Shown here piece by piece: positions 1 to 9,181 of a stretch of DNA of 48,161 bases; position 1 is the first letter of the stretch, and every line of letters starts with the position of its first letter. Below the pieces are notes generated by a model. The model was not told the DNA's origin and did not search any database. It was given only the letters and a program-made list of their open reading frames with translations. Source of the DNA: an uncultured Bacilli bacterium (GTDB lineage Bacteria; Bacillota_I; Bacilli_A; RF39; UBA660); contig CALVTC010000003.1 of assembly GCA_944359885.1 (NCBI GenBank), forward strand, positions 1 to 48,161, written 5' to 3'. Both the position numbers and the translations under genes were made by a program.

Positions 1-1
1 A

Positions 2-76
2 GATAGTACTGCGAAGAGTTTTATAGAGGCAAGACTTAGTGATGTTAATAAACCAGGAACAGTCACAATTGCATAA
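2..76 (+). CDS. 3' end of an ORF cut by the window edge
   Basis: An open frame enters from the left edge and stops at TAA 74-76. The 24 visible residues end in KPGTVTIA. I do not recognise the family. The downstream bases carry a palindrome (154-167) and a terminator, and then a repeat associated elsewhere with IS200/IS605 debris, so this could be the tail of a mobile-element protein, but that is a guess. The frame is short enough to be chance. Confidence 0.3.
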   Translation, partial: DSTAKSFIEARLSDVNKPGTVTIA

Positions 77-172
77 ACATAAAATGTGCAATGGGATGGA
101 CTTGAGTCGTGTTCTTTAAATCTTTGGGATAGATATAAAAATATGATAGAAAACACTTTTAAAAGTGATATG

Positions 173-207
173 AACCTTGTTTCTTGAATATAGAAATGAG
201 GTTTTTT
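173..207 (+). terminator. Rho-independent terminator
   Basis: AACCTTGTTTCT (173-184) and AGAAATGAGGTT (192-203) pair into a 12-bp stem with two G-U pairs and a 7-nt loop, followed by a T run to 207. It would end transcription of whatever lies left of the window. A second small palindrome, CACTTTT/AAAAGTG, sits just upstream at 154-167. Confidence 0.7.
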
Positions 208-413
208 GATATATAAGGAAAGTGCGTTTAAAAGCATCTAAAACAAAAATGATACTAATATAATTTAGTATCACGACAAAAAGAATAAAGCACCAACTTT
301 AAATTTTAAGTTGTTCCGTAGTAGAATCACAGTAAGGACATTCCATTTTAGAAGTATCTTTCTTTTTAATAAATTTTAAAAATCTGTTCATTAACAATAA
401 ATTTGGGAACAGG
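201..413. repeat. Dispersed repeat, copy 1 (zinc-ribbon ORF relic)
   Basis: About 210 bases closely match 38878-39094, with scattered substitutions and a 5-base indel near 383. Both copies begin in the T run that follows a terminator hairpin and both include a small hairpin (here GATACTAA/TTAGTATC, 251-272). The conserved part encodes, on the minus strand, the end of a small zinc-ribbon protein. I read it as a decayed mobile or multicopy element. The stretch 414-757 holds no intact gene. Confidence 0.75.
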
Positions 414-490
414 ATCTAACTTGCCACACTTTTTACATTTAAAAAAGTATATTTTTTCATTTAAGTTTCTTACTTTTATATGTCATATAA
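299..490 (-). pseudogene. Zinc-ribbon small protein relic, copy 1
   Basis: Read on the minus strand, a broken frame contains FFKCKKCGKLDPVPKF, then FIVNEQ, and after a frameshift near 383 continues through KMECPYCDSTTEQLKI to a stop at 299-301. Two CxxC pairs (CKKC and CPYC) about 35 residues apart suggest a single zinc ribbon. Compared with the copy at 38976, this one lacks 5 bases (CCAAT), which breaks the frame. No start with a ribosome binding site is visible. The function is unknown. Confidence 0.55.
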
Positions 491-663
491 AATCATATGA
501 AATGGCATCAGAAGATGATTTGTGGGTATAAAGAGTTCTGCTTTTGTTTAACTATTATCAATTATTTTTTAGAATTTTGTTTATAATACTGTTGTGAATT
601 GAATAGAGTCTTTATTATTAGTTTTGTTTATTTAGAATTGTTTAATTTGTATATTATTATAAT

Positions 664-689
664 GGGGAGGATTTCTTCCTCTTTTTTTT
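664..689 (+). terminator. Terminator/attenuator ahead of the secretion operon
   Basis: GAGGA (667-671) pairs with TCCTC (677-681), extended by G-U pairs, and is followed by eight T residues. It lies just upstream of the promoter of the large operon and would insulate it from upstream transcription. Confidence 0.6.
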
Positions 690-699
690 ACAAAAATTG

Positions 700-728
700 T
701 TTCAAAATATTTAAAAATAGGTTATACT
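700..728 (+). promoter_or_regulatory. Promoter for the Tad/T4SS operon
   Basis: TTTCAA (700-705), a 17-base spacer and TATACT (723-728) form a vegetative-type promoter. The start codon at 758 follows about 23 bases after the expected transcription start, with AGAGGG as ribosome binding site. Confidence 0.5.
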
Positions 729-757
729 GATAGAGAATAAGAATAGAGGGTTGTCAT

Positions 758-2314
758 ATGATTATTAGGAAACCGTATGCTTTTTTGATTAAACATTTTA
801 GAAGAATTCATGTCTTTTTATTAGTTTTGTGTGGGTTTATTTATTATAAATGTATGCAAACACGTTCTTTTGTTACGGAGTTTTTAGATTTACAATCTTA
901 TGATCCTTATTATGAACCAATTACTAAGTATGCTAGTATACTAGCGCTTATTGTATTAATAGGTATTGTTGTTTTATCTTTTGTTTTGGTTGTTTTATTA
1001 AGACATAAGAAAAAACCTTGGAAATTATATATCATTCCTGTTGTTACTTATACCTTCTTATTCTTTGTCTTTGTTTTGGCGATTTCTATTTTTGCTTCTT
1101 ATGATGATAATTCTGGGACAACAGGAGTCCGGGCTATCAGTGACTTATTATTTATGGGAACGATTCCTCAATATGTTGTAATTATTATTTTGGTTATGCG
1201 TATTTTGGGAGTTGACCTTAACAAATTTGATTTTAAATCTGATCAGGAATATTTGGAATTAAGTAATGAAGATAGAGAAGAAGTTGAAATTAGTGTTAAT
1301 ATCGATAAAGAGAGTTTTCGAAGAACTTTTAAAAGATTAAAGAGGAATCTGAGTTATGTCTATCAAGAACACCGTCTTATTGTTAATTGTATTGCGGTTG
1401 TTTTAGTGGTAGTTTCTGTTGTTTCTATTTATCGATATGTATTTATTGTTCATCGTTCTTATCGACAGGGAGATGAAATTTCTAGCAGTGGATATACGAT
1501 TCAAATTAATCATAGTTATTATACAGATAAAGATTATCGTGGTGAAGTTATTTCCGAGAAGAATAATTTTGTTGTATTAGATGTTACACTTACAAATCAT
1601 GTACAAGAAAGAGAAGTTAATTTGAACCGGTTTCATGTTATGAATAAAACTGATAATTATTCACAGACTTATCGTACTTATGCTACTTCTTTTCAGGATT
1701 TAGGTACTACTTATGAAAAAATTACTTTAAGTAGAGATGCTTCTAGAAGATTTCTTTTGATTTATAGAGTAGATAAAGATTTAGATCCTAATCGTTTTGT
1801 TCTTTATTATCAGGAGTTAGATAATAATCAACCATATTTAAGAAAGATTAAATTGAATATAGAAGATTTAAGAGAAATTAAGAGTCAAGAAACTAAAACA
1901 ATTGGTGATGAAGAAGTGATTGCAGTTGGAGAAGATGAAGTGTCTTTTTCCTTAGAAGATTATAGTATTGTATCCTCTACTACTTATAATACTAGAACTT
2001 GTCCAAGTAGAAATAATTGCTATGTTGCTTCTAATAATTTGTCTAGTAAACAGGATAAATTGATTCTACAAATATTCTTTTCTTCTAATACATTTACTGG
2101 CGAAGATTTCGTTGACTTTTCTATGGAATATGGTAAAATTGATTATATAGATAATAATGGTGAGAGTCATGAGGTTGCTATTATTGATTCGGTTAATAGA
2201 AGTTATAATGGAAATTATATGTATTTAGATGTACCTCGTGATTTACAAGATGCCAGTGAGATTCGGTTGGTATATACGGTTAGAAATAAAGAGTATATTT
2301 ATAGGTTGAAATAA
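758..2314 (+). CDS. Polytopic membrane protein with extracellular Ig-like domain
   Basis: First gene of the block. The 518-residue product has about five hydrophobic segments (near residues 18-33, 58-84, 91-112, 127-148 and 205-230) and a C-terminal soluble domain of roughly 280 residues. The domain opens with a GDEISSSGYTIQI-type strand and continues with alternating beta-like segments, resembling DUF4352/Ig-like ectodomains; that resemblance is from memory. A CPSRNNC segment near residue 420 could form a disulfide outside the cell. The start has AGAGGG upstream, and the next gene begins 11 bases downstream, so the two are co-transcribed. It is likely an envelope anchor or assembly factor of the machine encoded downstream, but no enzymatic motif is visible. 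Confidence 0.8.
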   Translation: MIIRKPYAFLIKHFRRIHVFLLVLCGFIYYKCMQTRSFVTEFLDLQSYDPYYEPITKYASILALIVLIGIVVLSFVLVVLLRHKKKPWKLYIIPVVTYTFLFFVFVLAISIFASYDDNSGTTGVRAISDLLFMGTIPQYVVIIILVMRILGVDLNKFDFKSDQEYLELSNEDREEVEISVNIDKESFRRTFKRLKRNLSYVYQEHRLIVNCIAVVLVVVSVVSIYRYVFIVHRSYRQGDEISSSGYTIQINHSYYTDKDYRGEVISEKNNFVVLDVTLTNHVQEREVNLNRFHVMNKTDNYSQTYRTYATSFQDLGTTYEKITLSRDASRRFLLIYRVDKDLDPNRFVLYYQELDNNQPYLRKIKLNIEDLREIKSQETKTIGDEEVIAVGEDEVSFSLEDYSIVSSTTYNTRTCPSRNNCYVASNNLSSKQDKLILQIFFSSNTFTGEDFVDFSMEYGKIDYIDNNGESHEVAIIDSVNRSYNGNYMYLDVPRDLQDASEIRLVYTVRNKEYIYRLK

Positions 2315-2325
2315 GGAGAATAATT

Positions 2326-4134
2326 ATGGATAGGAAGAAATTAATTAAGTATCTAAAGATTGCTGGTGTTGTTATTGTTGTTGCCTTATTCTTATGGTTT
2401 TTAGTAATTCATCCATTACTTACGTTTAGGGGATATGAAAAAGATATAGAGAATGCAGCAAAAAGATATTTTGAATTAAATGAAAGTGAATTACCAACTG
2501 GTGCTCGTGTTAAAACACTTAGTGTTCAAGAATTGTTTGATCAAGCATATTTAAAAGATGATTTTTATGTTCCTCTTTCTAAGAGGCCTTGTTCTATTAC
2601 AGAAAGCTGGGTAAAAGTTAGAAGAGAAGATGGGGAATATAAATATTATACTTATTTGAAGTGTGGAGTTATATCCTCTTTGGTGGATCATAAAGGACCT
2701 GAAATTACATTGAATGGTGATGAAGAAATTACGATTGATAGAGGGTCTGAATATGAAGAGTTGGGTGTTAAAAGTGTTATTGATAACTCTGATGGAAAGA
2801 TGAGTGTTGATGATGTTACGATTGATTCTAGTGATGTAGATACTTCTACAGCTGGTACTTATGAAGTTGTTTATTCAGCAACAGATAGTCTTAATAATAA
2901 AACAGAAGTTGTTCGAAAGGTAAGAGTCGTATCTAGACTTGAGAATGTTGTAAAAGAAGAAGCAGGAGATGCTGGAGTATATACTGGGCTTAATCCAAAT
3001 AATTATATTTATTTTTCCGGAATGGTATTTCGAATTGTAGGTCTTGATGGTGATAATGTTAAAATTGTTGCGGAACAAGATGTTAGTAATGTTAATTATG
3101 ATGCTATTGATGAATGGTTAGAGTATTATTATGAACATATTTCTAGTAAGTCTAGAGAATATATTGTAAAGAGTAAATATTGTGATATGAAGACTACAGA
3201 TGAAAATATTTCTTCTATTCGTGAGTGTGATTCTTATACAAAAAGTATAAATGTATCTATTCTTTCTGCTAGTGATATTAATCAGGCAACTGATGCTAAT
3301 GGTGATAATTATTTATATCCTAATAGTATTTCCTGGGTACGTAATGAGGCAGATGATAAGAATAGTTATGCTACTAGAAATTATTTCTTTGGTACGGTTA
3401 ATAAATTTATGAGTTTTGATAAAAATTATAATCTTGGTATTCGTCCTGTAATTACAATTAAGGGAGATACTTTGGTTGTATCTGGTGATGGTAGTCAGTC
3501 TAATCCTTATTCTATTGGAGATTTTACTAGAGGTAGGGCAGATGATAAAGTTAATACGAGACAGAGTGGTGAGTATATTTCATATTCTGGAATGTTATGG
3601 AGAATTATTGATCCAGAAGAAGATGGTACTACAAAAGTGATTGCTGATACTACAATTTATAGTAATAATAATAGTCCTATTACTACTTATTACGAGACGG
3701 ATGATGAGGCCAAAATATATAATCCTAAACAGAATGGTAATGTTGGATACTTTATTAATAATCGAATTCCTGAGTATCTTGATATGTCTTATTTTGTTAG
3801 TCATGAAATTGAAGTTCCTATCTATAAGAGAGCAATTAAATATGGAGAAGAATCTAGTACAGAAAAATATGAAGTTCGACTTTCTGCTCCTAACATATAT
3901 GAGATGTTTACTGCAACAGATTTTAATTCTAAAATGATGAAATCTTATTGGTTTATCAATTCTTCTCAACGAGAAAATACAAAAGCAGTTATGGCGGAAA
4001 TTGGTACGATTTTATATGGTGATCTTTATGACTATGAAGCGTATGGAATTCGTCCTGTTGCTTATTTAGATGAGGATTGTGTTATTGTTCGTGGTAGTGG
4101 TACATTTAATGATCCATATATCATTTCAAAGTAA
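2326..4134 (+). CDS. Single-pass ectodomain protein: DUF5011-like Ig domain plus two repeated modules
   Basis: One N-terminal membrane segment (about 10-31) is followed by a helical/disulfide domain (37-115, containing AAKRYFELNESELP), a bacterial Ig-like domain of DUF5011 type (about 124-202, opening GPEITLNG) and two related modules. Each module starts with a GM-x-(F/L)-RI motif (GMVFRI, GMLWRI) and ends with GIRPV followed by a Gly-Ser-rich turn and NPY or DPY. The last gene of the operon (26116-27300) has the same N-terminal domain and one such module, so they are paralogues. AAGGAGA precedes the ATG. Probably a surface-exposed minor subunit or adhesin of the pilus/secretion machine; this role is inferred from context. 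Confidence 0.8.
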   Translation: MDRKKLIKYLKIAGVVIVVALFLWFLVIHPLLTFRGYEKDIENAAKRYFELNESELPTGARVKTLSVQELFDQAYLKDDFYVPLSKRPCSITESWVKVRREDGEYKYYTYLKCGVISSLVDHKGPEITLNGDEEITIDRGSEYEELGVKSVIDNSDGKMSVDDVTIDSSDVDTSTAGTYEVVYSATDSLNNKTEVVRKVRVVSRLENVVKEEAGDAGVYTGLNPNNYIYFSGMVFRIVGLDGDNVKIVAEQDVSNVNYDAIDEWLEYYYEHISSKSREYIVKSKYCDMKTTDENISSIRECDSYTKSINVSILSASDINQATDANGDNYLYPNSISWVRNEADDKNSYATRNYFFGTVNKFMSFDKNYNLGIRPVITIKGDTLVVSGDGSQSNPYSIGDFTRGRADDKVNTRQSGEYISYSGMLWRIIDPEEDGTTKVIADTTIYSNNNSPITTYYETDDEAKIYNPKQNGNVGYFINNRIPEYLDMSYFVSHEIEVPIYKRAIKYGEESSTEKYEVRLSAPNIYEMFTATDFNSKMMKSYWFINSSQRENTKAVMAEIGTILYGDLYDYEAYGIRPVAYLDEDCVIVRGSGTFNDPYIISK

Positions 4135-4147
4135 GTAGGTGATAGAA

Positions 4148-4954
4148 GTGAGGAAAAGAAGTATTCTGTTGATAGAGAAAAAAAAGAAAGTATTCCTGTT
4201 TATTGGGATTCTATCTTTTTTGTGTTTACTGGGTGCGGTTTTATCTTTGTTGTTTTATGATTATTATCCAGTAGAGGCAAGAAGTGAGCAAATTCAGCAG
4301 GCAGCTAAAAATGATCCTGAAGAGTATGAAACCATTGGTTGGGTAAGAGTGCAAGGTACTAATATTGATTATCCTGTTATCTATGCACCTGGATATGATT
4401 TTTCTGGATTAACGTCAAACTTTGCTTGGAATGAAGTGAAGTCTGATACTTTATTAAATAAAGTTAATATTACTGGTCATAACATTATGAATTTATCTGC
4501 AAATCCAGCTGTTGGTGATCCGAGTGCTGTTCGATTTGAACAATTGATGAGTTTTGTTTATTTGGATTTTGTTCAGGATAACAAATATATTCAATATAGC
4601 GTTAATGGTGAGGATTATGTTTATAAAATATATGCTGTATCTTTTTCTGATTATGGTGATACAAATGTTTTTGTTAGAGAGAATCTTAGTAAAGAGGAGA
4701 TGCGTCAATATATAACGCAATCCCTTGAAGATAGTATCTTTAAGTTTGATATAGATGTAGATGAAAATGATAAGTTAATTTCCTTGATTACTTGTACAAG
4801 AATGTTTGGAGTACATTCAAGTAAAGAGTTTCGAGTAGATGCTAGATTGGTTCGAGATGGTGAGATAAAGACTAATTATGATGTTGAAAAAACAGATAAG
4901 TATGAGGAAATTGATAAGCTTATGAAAGGTGGAGAAGTCAATGATAAAGCGTAG
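4148..4954 (+). CDS. srtB: Class B sortase
   Basis: A membrane-anchored cysteine transpeptidase of the sortase family that joins surface or pilin proteins to each other or to the wall. Counting from GTG 4148, one membrane segment lies near residues 15-37. The catalytic triad is visible: His in NITGHN (about 111), Cys in LITCTR (about 216) and Arg in EFRVDARL (about 229). The GWV-x-V-x-GT-x-IDYPV opening is typical of class B enzymes. I prefer GTG 4148 over GTG 4139 because AGGTGAT (4137-4143) would overlap the earlier start. No LPxTG-like sorting signal with a C-terminal membrane tail was found in any window protein, so the substrate is unknown; pilus genes downstream suggest a pilus role. 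The gene overlaps the next by 14 bases. Confidence 0.88.
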   Translation: MRKRSILLIEKKKKVFLFIGILSFLCLLGAVLSLLFYDYYPVEARSEQIQQAAKNDPEEYETIGWVRVQGTNIDYPVIYAPGYDFSGLTSNFAWNEVKSDTLLNKVNITGHNIMNLSANPAVGDPSAVRFEQLMSFVYLDFVQDNKYIQYSVNGEDYVYKIYAVSFSDYGDTNVFVRENLSKEEMRQYITQSLEDSIFKFDIDVDENDKLISLITCTRMFGVHSSKEFRVDARLVRDGEIKTNYDVEKTDKYEEIDKLMKGGEVNDKA

Positions 4955-7829
4955 AAGAATAATGGTAGGGGTTTTATTAGTAGCTTTTGTATTTGTTGCT
5001 TTTGTTGGAATTAGAAGTTTTTCTAACTCTTCTAAAGTAACGGATGTCTCTAGAAAAGATACGATTGCGCCTACAACTACTGGAGAAGCTTGTTCTAACG
5101 CGGATGAGATGGCGTCTTATTATGGTCAGGGTGCTAGCTATAATTCTTCTGGTACGCAGGCAACTGTAACGGTTAATAATGGTGTGTTTCGTGCTACTAG
5201 TGTGTCTGCGGTAGATGCTAATGGTGCTGCAATACCATATCAAAATTTAATTTCAGCTGATCCGACTACATTAGGGAATTTATCTTCTAGTAGTCCTATG
5301 AATATTCCTATTGCTAGTGGAGCAAATGGAGAAGTAACTATTCATTTTGTTGTTGCAGAATCTGATGAGAAGTGTCTTTCTTATGATGCTGCTTCTACAA
5401 ATACGTCAGGCCAGAAAGTTGGAACTTATGAGTTTGATATTCGATTACAACTTAAGCCAATTAAGGCAGAACGTGATGAGGTTGTAAATTCTAATTATAA
5501 TGGTATTTGTGCAGTATTTAGAACTGGTAATGGTTATAATGATTATAAAAATGTTTTTGATAGAGCTGGTGTTAGTCAAAGTGATATCAATAATTATAAT
5601 TATAATGCGGTAAATGATAGTCAACGTTCAACTTATAATAGTATTATGTCTTATTGCCTTACTAGTGGTACAGTATCTTTTAATTATACAGAATCTCAGA
5701 CTGCATCTTTGATTGGTTCTGCAATTCGAATTATTAAAAATCAAAATACTGCTGGTGGTGGACAATCTACTGTTTCAGAAGATTTTATGACTGCTTTTAA
5801 TGATGCTAAGAGTAAAGCTTTGGCACTTGGTCATGATTATTCTAGTTTAGTTAGTAATGGAAGTATTGATGATACTAGATTTGGTTTAACTTGTGCCTGG
5901 GATAAAAAACAGGATGAAAATGATCCTAATAGTGATTATTATGTAAATAAAGACTATTATTATGCTCAAGAACAAGATTCTGAAGGGGTTGTTTATAATT
6001 ATCATTATACTGGAACAGATGCCAATAATTCAGGAGAGTCTCAAAGTGTTAATGGTGGTTCTTGTAATAGAATTTGTGAGGAAGCAGTTGTTGTAGAGTA
6101 TGGTCCTCCGGTTGCTTCTAAAGCTGGACTTTGTTTTGAATATAAGGTTCGTGTTACTAGTAGAGTTATTTGTAATTCATCTTTAAACATAACTCCTCCA
6201 ACGCAACCTTCTGTATGTACTCCTACACCAGTTTGTAATAGTGTTCCTGGATATACTCATCAAGGTGGACCTAGTGAAGATTTTGATGCTTGTATTCAAG
6301 AGTGTGATGGTGGAGAGTATAGTGCAAGTTGTAGTTCAAAATGTTATGAAGAGGTTTATGAGAGCGAAGAGAGTATTGATCCATTAGCAATTCGTTATGG
6401 TGATATTCCTGCTACTCAATTAAGTTCTTTCCCTGGCTATGCTGGAAGATATGAATGGCAAGGAGATAGTATTGTCTGGGTAGGTGATGGTACTACTTAT
6501 GCTCGTTGGTATCAAGAAAATGAACCTGATAAAACTTATAATGATCATGGTGATGGGCTTCATAAATATAGTCCTGATACGAATGGATTTAAACGTGAAA
6601 GATATAGTTATGGTTTATGTCGTGATAATTGTTACTGGACAGGATGTTCTAAAGATGATTATTTGAATGATGAAGATGCTGCTAAAGATATGATTACTAA
6701 TTTGAATCTTTATAATCAAGCTGTTGCTAGTTGTCAAGCATCTGCATCTTGTACGACTAAGACGGCAGAGTTTACTATTGGTGTTGATTATACTGATAAT
6801 GATGGTAAATCTCATACTGTTGATTTCCCAATAGATACTGGTACTGCTACATTACCAAGTCATGGTAGTGGTGAGACTGCATCTCCATCTGGTACAGATA
6901 TCTTTATTCCGGATACAAATGAACTTGGTTATGCTGGATGTTATGAAACTGGAGATGCACAAAATTGGTATCAAGCTGAATGGAGTTTCCCTGGTACATG
7001 GATTAATAATAAAACTGGTGAAATATCATTTACTAGACCAAGTAATCCAAATGCATGGCATTTCACAGAAGATAAATTCTGTATCCCATTAGATGCTCAA
7101 AGTGTTAATACTGAGTGGTGGGAATGGAGTGAAATTAATAGTAGTTGTTATAATAATATTGAAGGTAGTATCGATTATAATATTCATGCTTCTACAACAG
7201 ATTTTGGATATTTTGGATGGAATTTTGATATTGAATGTTTCTATGGATTGAAAAATGAAGTTTGTGTTCCTGATGGAAATGGTTGTTGTTTAGATGATCC
7301 TAATCCAAATGATCCTGATACTACATGTGATGAGGGAGATTGTCCTGGTGAAGGAACAGTTGCTACTAGAGATTATGCCTTTAGAATAGTTGATTTGAAT
7401 GATTTGTTCCCTGAGGGTAATACTACTACAAGTAATAATGATAGTTCTTTAAGTATTGCTGGTCGTCAGCCTGGTTATAACTGGACGTTGGGAATTTCTG
7501 ACGGGGACTCTTCTAGTGTTAATGTATTAACTTCTTTACTTGCTAAGAATCCTAATTATGAAATTAATCCACTTGCTTTGATTAATGATATTCAAGAACG
7601 TGGTAACTCTATTTATAGTGGAAACGATTATCTTGATTATCAGATTACATTGGATACGGAAGCTCTAGCTTATATTAGAGATTTTAATAGAAATAATTCT
7701 TACACTGATTATGGTGGTTCGTCTAGTGTTTATAATGGTGTTACTTCTTATCGAAGTGATTTACTAAATGAACTTGCTAATATGGGTGCTGTTAATGAAC
7801 GTGGTAACCCTGGTGTTAATAACGAGTAA
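4941..7829 (+). CDS. Large Cys-rich surface protein
   Basis: The 962-residue product starts with a basic patch and a signal-anchor (KRRRIMVG then a hydrophobic run to about residue 25) and is otherwise soluble, Asn/Ser/Gly/Tyr-rich and acidic. Many Cys residues cluster in the middle (for example CTPTPVC, CSSKC, CDGGEYSASC) and again near residues 780-810 (CVPDGNGCC, CDEGDCPGEG), pointing to disulfide-knit modules outside the cell. There is no C-terminal membrane helix or sorting motif; it ends GNPGVNNE. ATG 4941 is preferred because GGTGGAG (4928-4934) is spaced correctly. Position between sortase and pilus genes suggests a surface adhesin or tip protein. I recognise no family. Confidence 0.8.
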   Translation: MIKRRRIMVGVLLVAFVFVAFVGIRSFSNSSKVTDVSRKDTIAPTTTGEACSNADEMASYYGQGASYNSSGTQATVTVNNGVFRATSVSAVDANGAAIPYQNLISADPTTLGNLSSSSPMNIPIASGANGEVTIHFVVAESDEKCLSYDAASTNTSGQKVGTYEFDIRLQLKPIKAERDEVVNSNYNGICAVFRTGNGYNDYKNVFDRAGVSQSDINNYNYNAVNDSQRSTYNSIMSYCLTSGTVSFNYTESQTASLIGSAIRIIKNQNTAGGGQSTVSEDFMTAFNDAKSKALALGHDYSSLVSNGSIDDTRFGLTCAWDKKQDENDPNSDYYVNKDYYYAQEQDSEGVVYNYHYTGTDANNSGESQSVNGGSCNRICEEAVVVEYGPPVASKAGLCFEYKVRVTSRVICNSSLNITPPTQPSVCTPTPVCNSVPGYTHQGGPSEDFDACIQECDGGEYSASCSSKCYEEVYESEESIDPLAIRYGDIPATQLSSFPGYAGRYEWQGDSIVWVGDGTTYARWYQENEPDKTYNDHGDGLHKYSPDTNGFKRERYSYGLCRDNCYWTGCSKDDYLNDEDAAKDMITNLNLYNQAVASCQASASCTTKTAEFTIGVDYTDNDGKSHTVDFPIDTGTATLPSHGSGETASPSGTDIFIPDTNELGYAGCYETGDAQNWYQAEWSFPGTWINNKTGEISFTRPSNPNAWHFTEDKFCIPLDAQSVNTEWWEWSEINSSCYNNIEGSIDYNIHASTTDFGYFGWNFDIECFYGLKNEVCVPDGNGCCLDDPNPNDPDTTCDEGDCPGEGTVATRDYAFRIVDLNDLFPEGNTTTSNNDSSLSIAGRQPGYNWTLGISDGDSSSVNVLTSLLAKNPNYEINPLALINDIQERGNSIYSGNDYLDYQITLDTEALAYIRDFNRNNSYTDYGGSSSVYNGVTSYRSDLLNELANMGAVNERGNPGVNNE

Positions 7830-7847
7830 AGGAGGAGTTAATCAGTT

Positions 7848-8312
7848 ATGAATAAAGCGATGTTGACTGTTGGTATTATCATATTAAGTTTAGCGACTTT
7901 ACTAATGATTAATATTATTTCCAATTATTCATCAGGTAGTGAGTTAGATTACTACCTGGTGAAGGAAACTAGTGAAGCTGCGATGATAGATGCTATTGAT
8001 GTAAAGTATTATCGTGATAATGGACTGCTTCGTATTGATAAAGAAAAGTTTGTAGAAAGTTTTATTCGTAGATTTGCAGATTCTGTAGATACTACTAGAA
8101 ATTATCGTGTTTCTTTTTACGATTTAAATGAAGTACCTCCTAAAGTAAGTGTAAAAGTAGATTCTTCTACTGTACTAAGTTTTAGGGGATCTGATTTAGA
8201 GATGTCCACTCAGTTAGATGCAATTTTAGAAAATACTTATGAAAATGATCAATATACTACAAATGAATTAAATGATCCAGATAGTGATCTTGGAAAACCA
8301 GTAGAAGAATAA
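7848..8312 (+). CDS. TadE-like or pseudopilin-like small membrane protein
   Basis: A 154-residue protein with one hydrophobic N-terminal helix (about 5-23) directly followed by a soluble domain; the layout matches minor pilins or TadE/TadF-like proteins. The middle reads SFYDLNEVPPKVSVKVDSST, a beta-rich segment common in such domains. AAAGGAGG precedes the ATG. It sits between the surface protein and the CpaB-like gene, so a minor subunit or assembly role in the Tad pilus is likely. No catalytic motif is present, and the family assignment rests on topology and context only. Confidence 0.65.
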   Translation: MNKAMLTVGIIILSLATLLMINIISNYSSGSELDYYLVKETSEAAMIDAIDVKYYRDNGLLRIDKEKFVESFIRRFADSVDTTRNYRVSFYDLNEVPPKVSVKVDSSTVLSFRGSDLEMSTQLDAILENTYENDQYTTNELNDPDSDLGKPVEE

Positions 8313-8331
8313 AGAGGAAGGAGAGGATAAA

Positions 8332-9150
8332 ATGGGAAATATAGGTGTTGGAATTAAGAAGTTTTTATCCAATAAGAATACAGTAACTGTTGTTGGTGTT
8401 GTTGTTGCTATTTTGGTTTTATATATTGCTTATTCAATGCGTGTACAAGCAGCTGTAAATCCAATTAGTGTTCCTTATGCGAGACAACAGATTGATCCTG
8501 GTACACAAATTACAGAAGATATGGTAGGAACGATGGAGGTTCCTCCTTCTATGCTTGAGGGGGATGTCCTTACTAATCAAGCAGATATTATTGATAAATA
8601 TTCTAATGCGGATACTTTAATTCCAGAAGGAAGTTTATTTTATAGTAGACAGGTTGTAGAAAAAGAACAATTACCTGCTAATATTATTTTGAATTATCCA
8701 AAAGGATATGTTTTATATAATATGCCAGTTAATACAGAATCTACTTATGGTAATTCGATTTATCCTGGTAATTATATTGATATTTATTTAAGAATTACTA
8801 GAAAAGAAACTGAAGGACAGGCTGCTACTTCTAATGATGAACGTGAATTAATGCAGTATGGTAAGTTCCTTGAAAATGTTCAGGTTCTTGCTGTAAAGGA
8901 TGCATCTGGTCAGCCAGTTTTCTCTAATTTGGATGAACAGAGAACACCTGCGATGCTTGTCTTTGCGTTGCCAGAAGAGTATTACATTTTACTTAAGAAA
9001 GCAAGTTATTTGTCTTTATATGATTCTGAACTTGTTCCAGTTCCAACAAACGAAAGTTTACAAGACGAACCTGATGATTTACAAATGAGCAGTGAAAGTC
9101 TTCGTAGTTGGATTGAGACTGTTACTTATTGGGACGAAACTATGGGTTAA
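8332..9150 (+). CDS. cpaB: CpaB/RcpC-like pilus assembly protein with SAF domain
   Basis: Membrane-anchored periplasm-side assembly protein of Flp/Tad pili. One membrane helix (about 18-36) is followed by a SAF domain (about 44-110) with the typical signature IDPGTQITEDMV and a PEGSLFYSRQV strand. After it comes an extracellular beta-rich region with YPGNYIDIYLRI. In Gram-negatives CpaB cooperates with the secretin; here no secretin exists, so it probably works in wall-side pilus assembly. Strong ribosome site GAAGGAGAGG. It lies immediately upstream of the CpaF/TadA ATPase gene, as in many Tad loci. Confidence 0.8.
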   Translation: MGNIGVGIKKFLSNKNTVTVVGVVVAILVLYIAYSMRVQAAVNPISVPYARQQIDPGTQITEDMVGTMEVPPSMLEGDVLTNQADIIDKYSNADTLIPEGSLFYSRQVVEKEQLPANIILNYPKGYVLYNMPVNTESTYGNSIYPGNYIDIYLRITRKETEGQAATSNDERELMQYGKFLENVQVLAVKDASGQPVFSNLDEQRTPAMLVFALPEEYYILLKKASYLSLYDSELVPVPTNESLQDEPDDLQMSSESLRSWIETVTYWDETMG

Positions 9151-9181
9151 AATAATATAGAATAAAAAGGGAAGTGGACAC

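Noticed and set aside
3595..3969. Minus-strand frame of 124 codons inside the ectodomain gene
   Set aside because: No ribosome site, Ile/Phe/Asn-rich shadow composition, and fully contained in a well-supported gene on the other strand.
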